This document shows, piece by piece, positions 61,919 through 64,000 of a stretch of 64,000 nt of DNA (its first letter is position 1; every line of letters begins with the position of its first letter). The notes beneath the pieces were generated by a model, which was given only the letters and a program-made list of their open reading frames with translations, had not been told where the DNA came from and did not search any database. The stretch spans positions 1,798,001-1,862,000 of the forward strand of contig CAVZIN010000007.1 in assembly GCA_963775315.1 (NCBI GenBank), read 5' to 3'. This stretch comes from CAWGHZ01 sp963775315 (lineage in GTDB: Bacteria > Pseudomonadota > Alphaproteobacteria > MPNO01 > DASWLB01). Position numbers and translations under genes: made by a program.

Positions 61919-62436
61919 CGGAACCCGTCGTTCTTCTCGATCCCACCGCCGAGGTCGCGCCCGTGGTGCGCGATCGCATCGCCAGGCCCGCCTCGCTCGA
62001 CGGCATGACGGTCGCGCTGCTCGACATCGCCAAGCCGCGCGGCGACGAGTTCCTCGACCGCATCGCCGAGCTGCTCACGGCGCGCGGCATTCGGATCGAG
62101 CGGTTTCGCAAGCCGCGCTTCTCGGTGATCGCGCCCGACGACCTGCGCCAGGAGATCGGAACGCGCTGCCAGGCCGTGATCGAGGCGCTCGCCGATTGAG
62201 GCTCCTGCACGTCGTGCTGTATGCACGACCTGAAAGGGCTGGAGGAACGAGGCGTGGTGGGGGTCGGCGTCGCCACCACCGAGTTCGTCGAGGCGGCGGC
62301 CGCGCAGTCGCGCGCCCTGGGCTATGCCCCGGCAGTCGTGTTCGTCGCCCACCCGATCCAGGACCGGACGCCCGAGGAGCTGCGGGCGCTGGCCGACGGC
62401 GCGATCGAGGGCATCGTCAAGGCGCTCACGAGCTAA
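61915..62436 (+). CDS. UGSC-type protein, predicted selenoprotein (Sec at codon 95, TGA 62197-62199)
   Basis: The frame from ATG 61915 reaches an in-frame TGA at 62197 and then stays open for a further 78 codons to TAA-type end at 62436, giving 173 residues. Around the TGA it reads EALAD-U-GSCTSCCMHDLKGL; the Sec-Gly-Ser-Cys motif gives this family its name (UGSC, as I recall), and non-Sec homologues carry Cys there. Further C-terminal conservation (EERGVVGVGVATTEFVEAAA; PAVVFVAHPIQDRTPEEL) lies after the TGA, so termination there would remove half the protein. A SECIS-like hairpin follows. Overlap with the thioredoxin-like gene suggests a shared redox role. The Sec machinery genes are not in this window. 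Confidence 0.8.
62197..62229 (+). promoter_or_regulatory. Sec codon and candidate bacterial SECIS hairpin
   Basis: After the TGA (62197-62199), GTCGTGC (62211-62217) pairs perfectly with GCACGAC (62223-62229) around the 5-base loop TGTAT. The loop begins 18 bases after the TGA and has G among its first two bases. From memory, bacterial SECIS elements need an apical loop about 16-37 bases after the UGA with a G at one of the first two loop positions. An outer CTCC/GGAG pairing (62202-62205 with about 62241-62244) could extend it. Confidence 0.65.
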
Positions 62437-62542
62437 CTACAGGCTGGGCCTGCCTTTTCCAGACATTCGTATCCGGCGCCATTCTTTTGCCCCACATCGT
62501 CCCTATATGGTGGGAGGGGCGAGAACGAGGGGAGCGAGGACC

Positions 62543-63370
62543 ATGTCCGGACCGTCGCGCACGACGCACGCCCTCAGCGGAGCGGCCGTCGCCGCCGTGC
62601 TGATCGCGGCGAGCATTGGCACCGCGGCGGCACAGTCCGCCGCGCCCGACCCGGATGGCCTGACCAGCGCCGATATCGAGGCGCTGCACGAATACAACCT
62701 TTATGCCGCGAGCCAAGCGGCCCGCACCGGCGCCGCGATGCTGCAGGCCGGCTACACCAAGTATGCCGTGATGCAGTTCGAGAAGGCGGTGCGCCTCGCC
62801 CCCAAGGTCGCGTCCTACCGGCAGGCCCTGGCGGTCGCGCGCCAGCGCCTGGCCAGCGACGCGAAGCGGAATGCCCCGGCCCCCGTCTCGCTCGACCCCG
62901 ACGCGAACCCGGACGAGGGCATCCAGATCCCCGGCTTCACGCCACCCGCGTCCATCGCCGGCGCGCCCGGTTCCGCCACCGGGACCGACGAGAACCAGTC
63001 CGGGGACGGCTCCGACGGCACGGGCGCCGGGGGCATCGGCGGGACGGGCGATTCCGGCACGTCCGCCGGGTCCCAAACCGACGGCCAGGGCAGCACCTCC
63101 ACCGGCACGCCTGCCGCCGCGACCGGCACCGCGGCGGACTCCGCCGGCGCCACGGCGGGCGTCGATTCCGGCGCCTCCCTGCTCTCGCCCGGCCCGGTGA
63201 CCGGCGCCAAGGCGTACGACGTGCCGATGGGCACCATCCCCGGCTACGCGCCGCAGCGCCCGACCGGCGACCCCGCGATCCGCCCCATCGAGCGCAGGGC
63301 CGGAACGTCAGGGGCACCGGACGGCGACCCGCTTCCCACCTCCCCGACCGCCGCCAAGCCGCGGCGCTGA
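62543..63370 (+). CDS. Secreted TPR-like protein with low-complexity Gly/Ser/Thr tail
   Basis: The 275-residue protein has a signal peptide (ALSGAAVAAVLIAASIGTAA). A single tetratricopeptide-like unit (about 60-110; YNLYAASQAARTGAAMLQAG, YTKYAVMQFEKAVRLAPKVA) precedes a disordered tail rich in Gly, Ser, Thr, Ala and Pro (about 135-275). The ATG at 62543 follows GGGGAGCGAGG. It is probably periplasmic or surface-exposed; no specific function is readable. Confidence 0.7.
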   Translation: MSGPSRTTHALSGAAVAAVLIAASIGTAAAQSAAPDPDGLTSADIEALHEYNLYAASQAARTGAAMLQAGYTKYAVMQFEKAVRLAPKVASYRQALAVARQRLASDAKRNAPAPVSLDPDANPDEGIQIPGFTPPASIAGAPGSATGTDENQSGDGSDGTGAGGIGGTGDSGTSAGSQTDGQGSTSTGTPAAATGTAADSAGATAGVDSGASLLSPGPVTGAKAYDVPMGTIPGYAPQRPTGDPAIRPIERRAGTSGAPDGDPLPTSPTAAKPRR

Positions 63371-63476
63371 GCCGCCCGGCGCGGCGCCTTTCCCTGCGGT
63401 GACGCGGCCATAGACGCGGCCCTTTCGCCGCACGGGGGGTTGCGGCATTATGGCGCATCGAAGGGTGCGGCATCCC

Positions 63477-64000
63477 ATGAACGACCGAGCGTCCGGCCCC
63501 CCCGCCGAGAAGGCGAGCTGGGGCGAACTGTTTCGCGGCGAGCAGGCCGTCTACCTGGCACTGGTGGTGCTGGGGGTTGTGATGTTCTCGCTGCAGATCC
63601 TGATCATCGTCACCATCATGCCGACGGTGGTCGAGGAGATCGGCGGCGGCGCCTACTACGTCTGGGCGGCGATGCTCTACCAGGTCGGCACCATCACCGG
63701 CGCCGCCTGCGTCGGGCCGACCTGGCGCTGGATCGGGGCGCGCCGGACGTTCGTGCTCGCCTCGTCGGTCTACGCGCTTGGCACGCTGGGGTGCGCGGTC
63801 TCGCCCGACATGCTGACGCTCGACATCGCGCGCACCGTGCAGGGTCTGGGCGCGGGGCTGATCGCCGGCGGAACGATGGGGCTGGTGAGCCGGCTGTTCA
63901 AGCCGAGCCAGCGCACCCGTGTGCTCGCCATCTACCAGGGCACCTGGACGATCTGCTCGCTGATCGGACCGTTCTTCGGCGGCGCCTTCGCCGAGATCGG
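63477..64000 (+). CDS. MFS transporter (EmrB/QacA-like), N-terminal part
   Basis: The frame opens at ATG 63477 and is still open at the window edge (174 codons). It has at least four hydrophobic helices, starting VYLALVVLGVVMFSLQILII, with the motif-A-like loop WRWIGARRTFVLASSVYALG and helix 4 TVQGLGAGLIAGGTMGLVSR. This fits 14-helix drug:H+ antiporters. The substrate is unknown. Confidence 0.85.
   Translation, partial: MNDRASGPPAEKASWGELFRGEQAVYLALVVLGVVMFSLQILIIVTIMPTVVEEIGGGAYYVWAAMLYQVGTITGAACVGPTWRWIGARRTFVLASSVYALGTLGCAVSPDMLTLDIARTVQGLGAGLIAGGTMGLVSRLFKPSQRTRVLAIYQGTWTICSLIGPFFGGAFAEI

Overview
The window is a GC-rich (roughly two thirds G+C by eye) bacterial chromosome segment, most likely from an alphaproteobacterium of the Rhodospirillales/Hyphomicrobiales kind. 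The reasons are the split F1-only ATP synthase operon (atpHAGDC), the rplU-rpmA-obgE-proB and proA-nadD-rsfS-rlmH-gpmI-envC-ctpA-DUF610-rppH gene orders, the amtB/P-II pair, and the many GTG starts and ATGA/GTGA overlaps. There is no rRNA and no CRISPR array. A single tRNA (Ser, anticodon CGA) is visible.

Region by region. (1) 1-8.6 kb is a damaged catabolic and uptake locus: divergent NitT/TauT-type solute-binding proteins, two tandem FMN-dependent NtaA/SnaA/DszA-type monooxygenases, an NAD(P)H:FMN reductase, a second flavin reductase, a LysR regulator, an ABC permease, and a chimera of an ABC-ATPase start and a third monooxygenase. Two genes carry single-base frameshifts. GTTGC-type palindromes recur in front of its transcription units. 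(2) 8.6-11.4 kb is a graveyard: an IS630 scrap, a serine recombinase relic split by an IS630 element, and an ArsI/CadI-like C-terminal scrap. (3) 11.4-20.6 kb is an arsenic/efflux island: arsC split by an IS3-type element with an ACGG target duplication, a four-gene HlyD/tandem-ATPase/two-permease exporter, an OsmC-like protein, an ACR3 arsenite pump and arsR with an operator-like palindrome. (4) 20.8-24.5 kb holds a decapitated tyrosine integrase fused by deletion to a PadR regulator, and a two-gene operon encoding an AvcD-like anti-phage deoxycytidylate deaminase (P-loop domain plus zinc deaminase domain) and an unknown partner. It abuts tRNA-Ser and is visibly less GC-rich. (5) 24.8-46.1 kb is core genome: ribosomal proteins, proline biosynthesis, NAD, ribosome silencing, glycolysis, envelope hydrolase control, nitrogen sensing and F1 ATPase. 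(6) 46.4-60.2 kb is a mix of metabolic and regulatory genes, with an IS5 (IS427-like) element and an IS481 element stacked on one CTAG site inside an operon. (7) 60.3-62.4 kb is a two-gene operon encoding a thioredoxin-like protein and a predicted selenoprotein of the UGSC type, in which an in-frame TGA is followed by Gly-Ser-Cys and a perfect 7-bp hairpin placed like a bacterial SECIS. A secreted TPR-like protein and the start of an MFS exporter close the window.

The most striking points are the predicted selenocysteine codon at 62197-62199, the AvcD-like defence operon next to tRNA-Ser, three different insertion sequences sitting at CTAG sites (two of which use the target duplication to supply their transposase stop codon), and the shared palindromes of the flavin-monooxygenase locus. 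All functional calls come from reading the sequence against remembered families; no searches were run.
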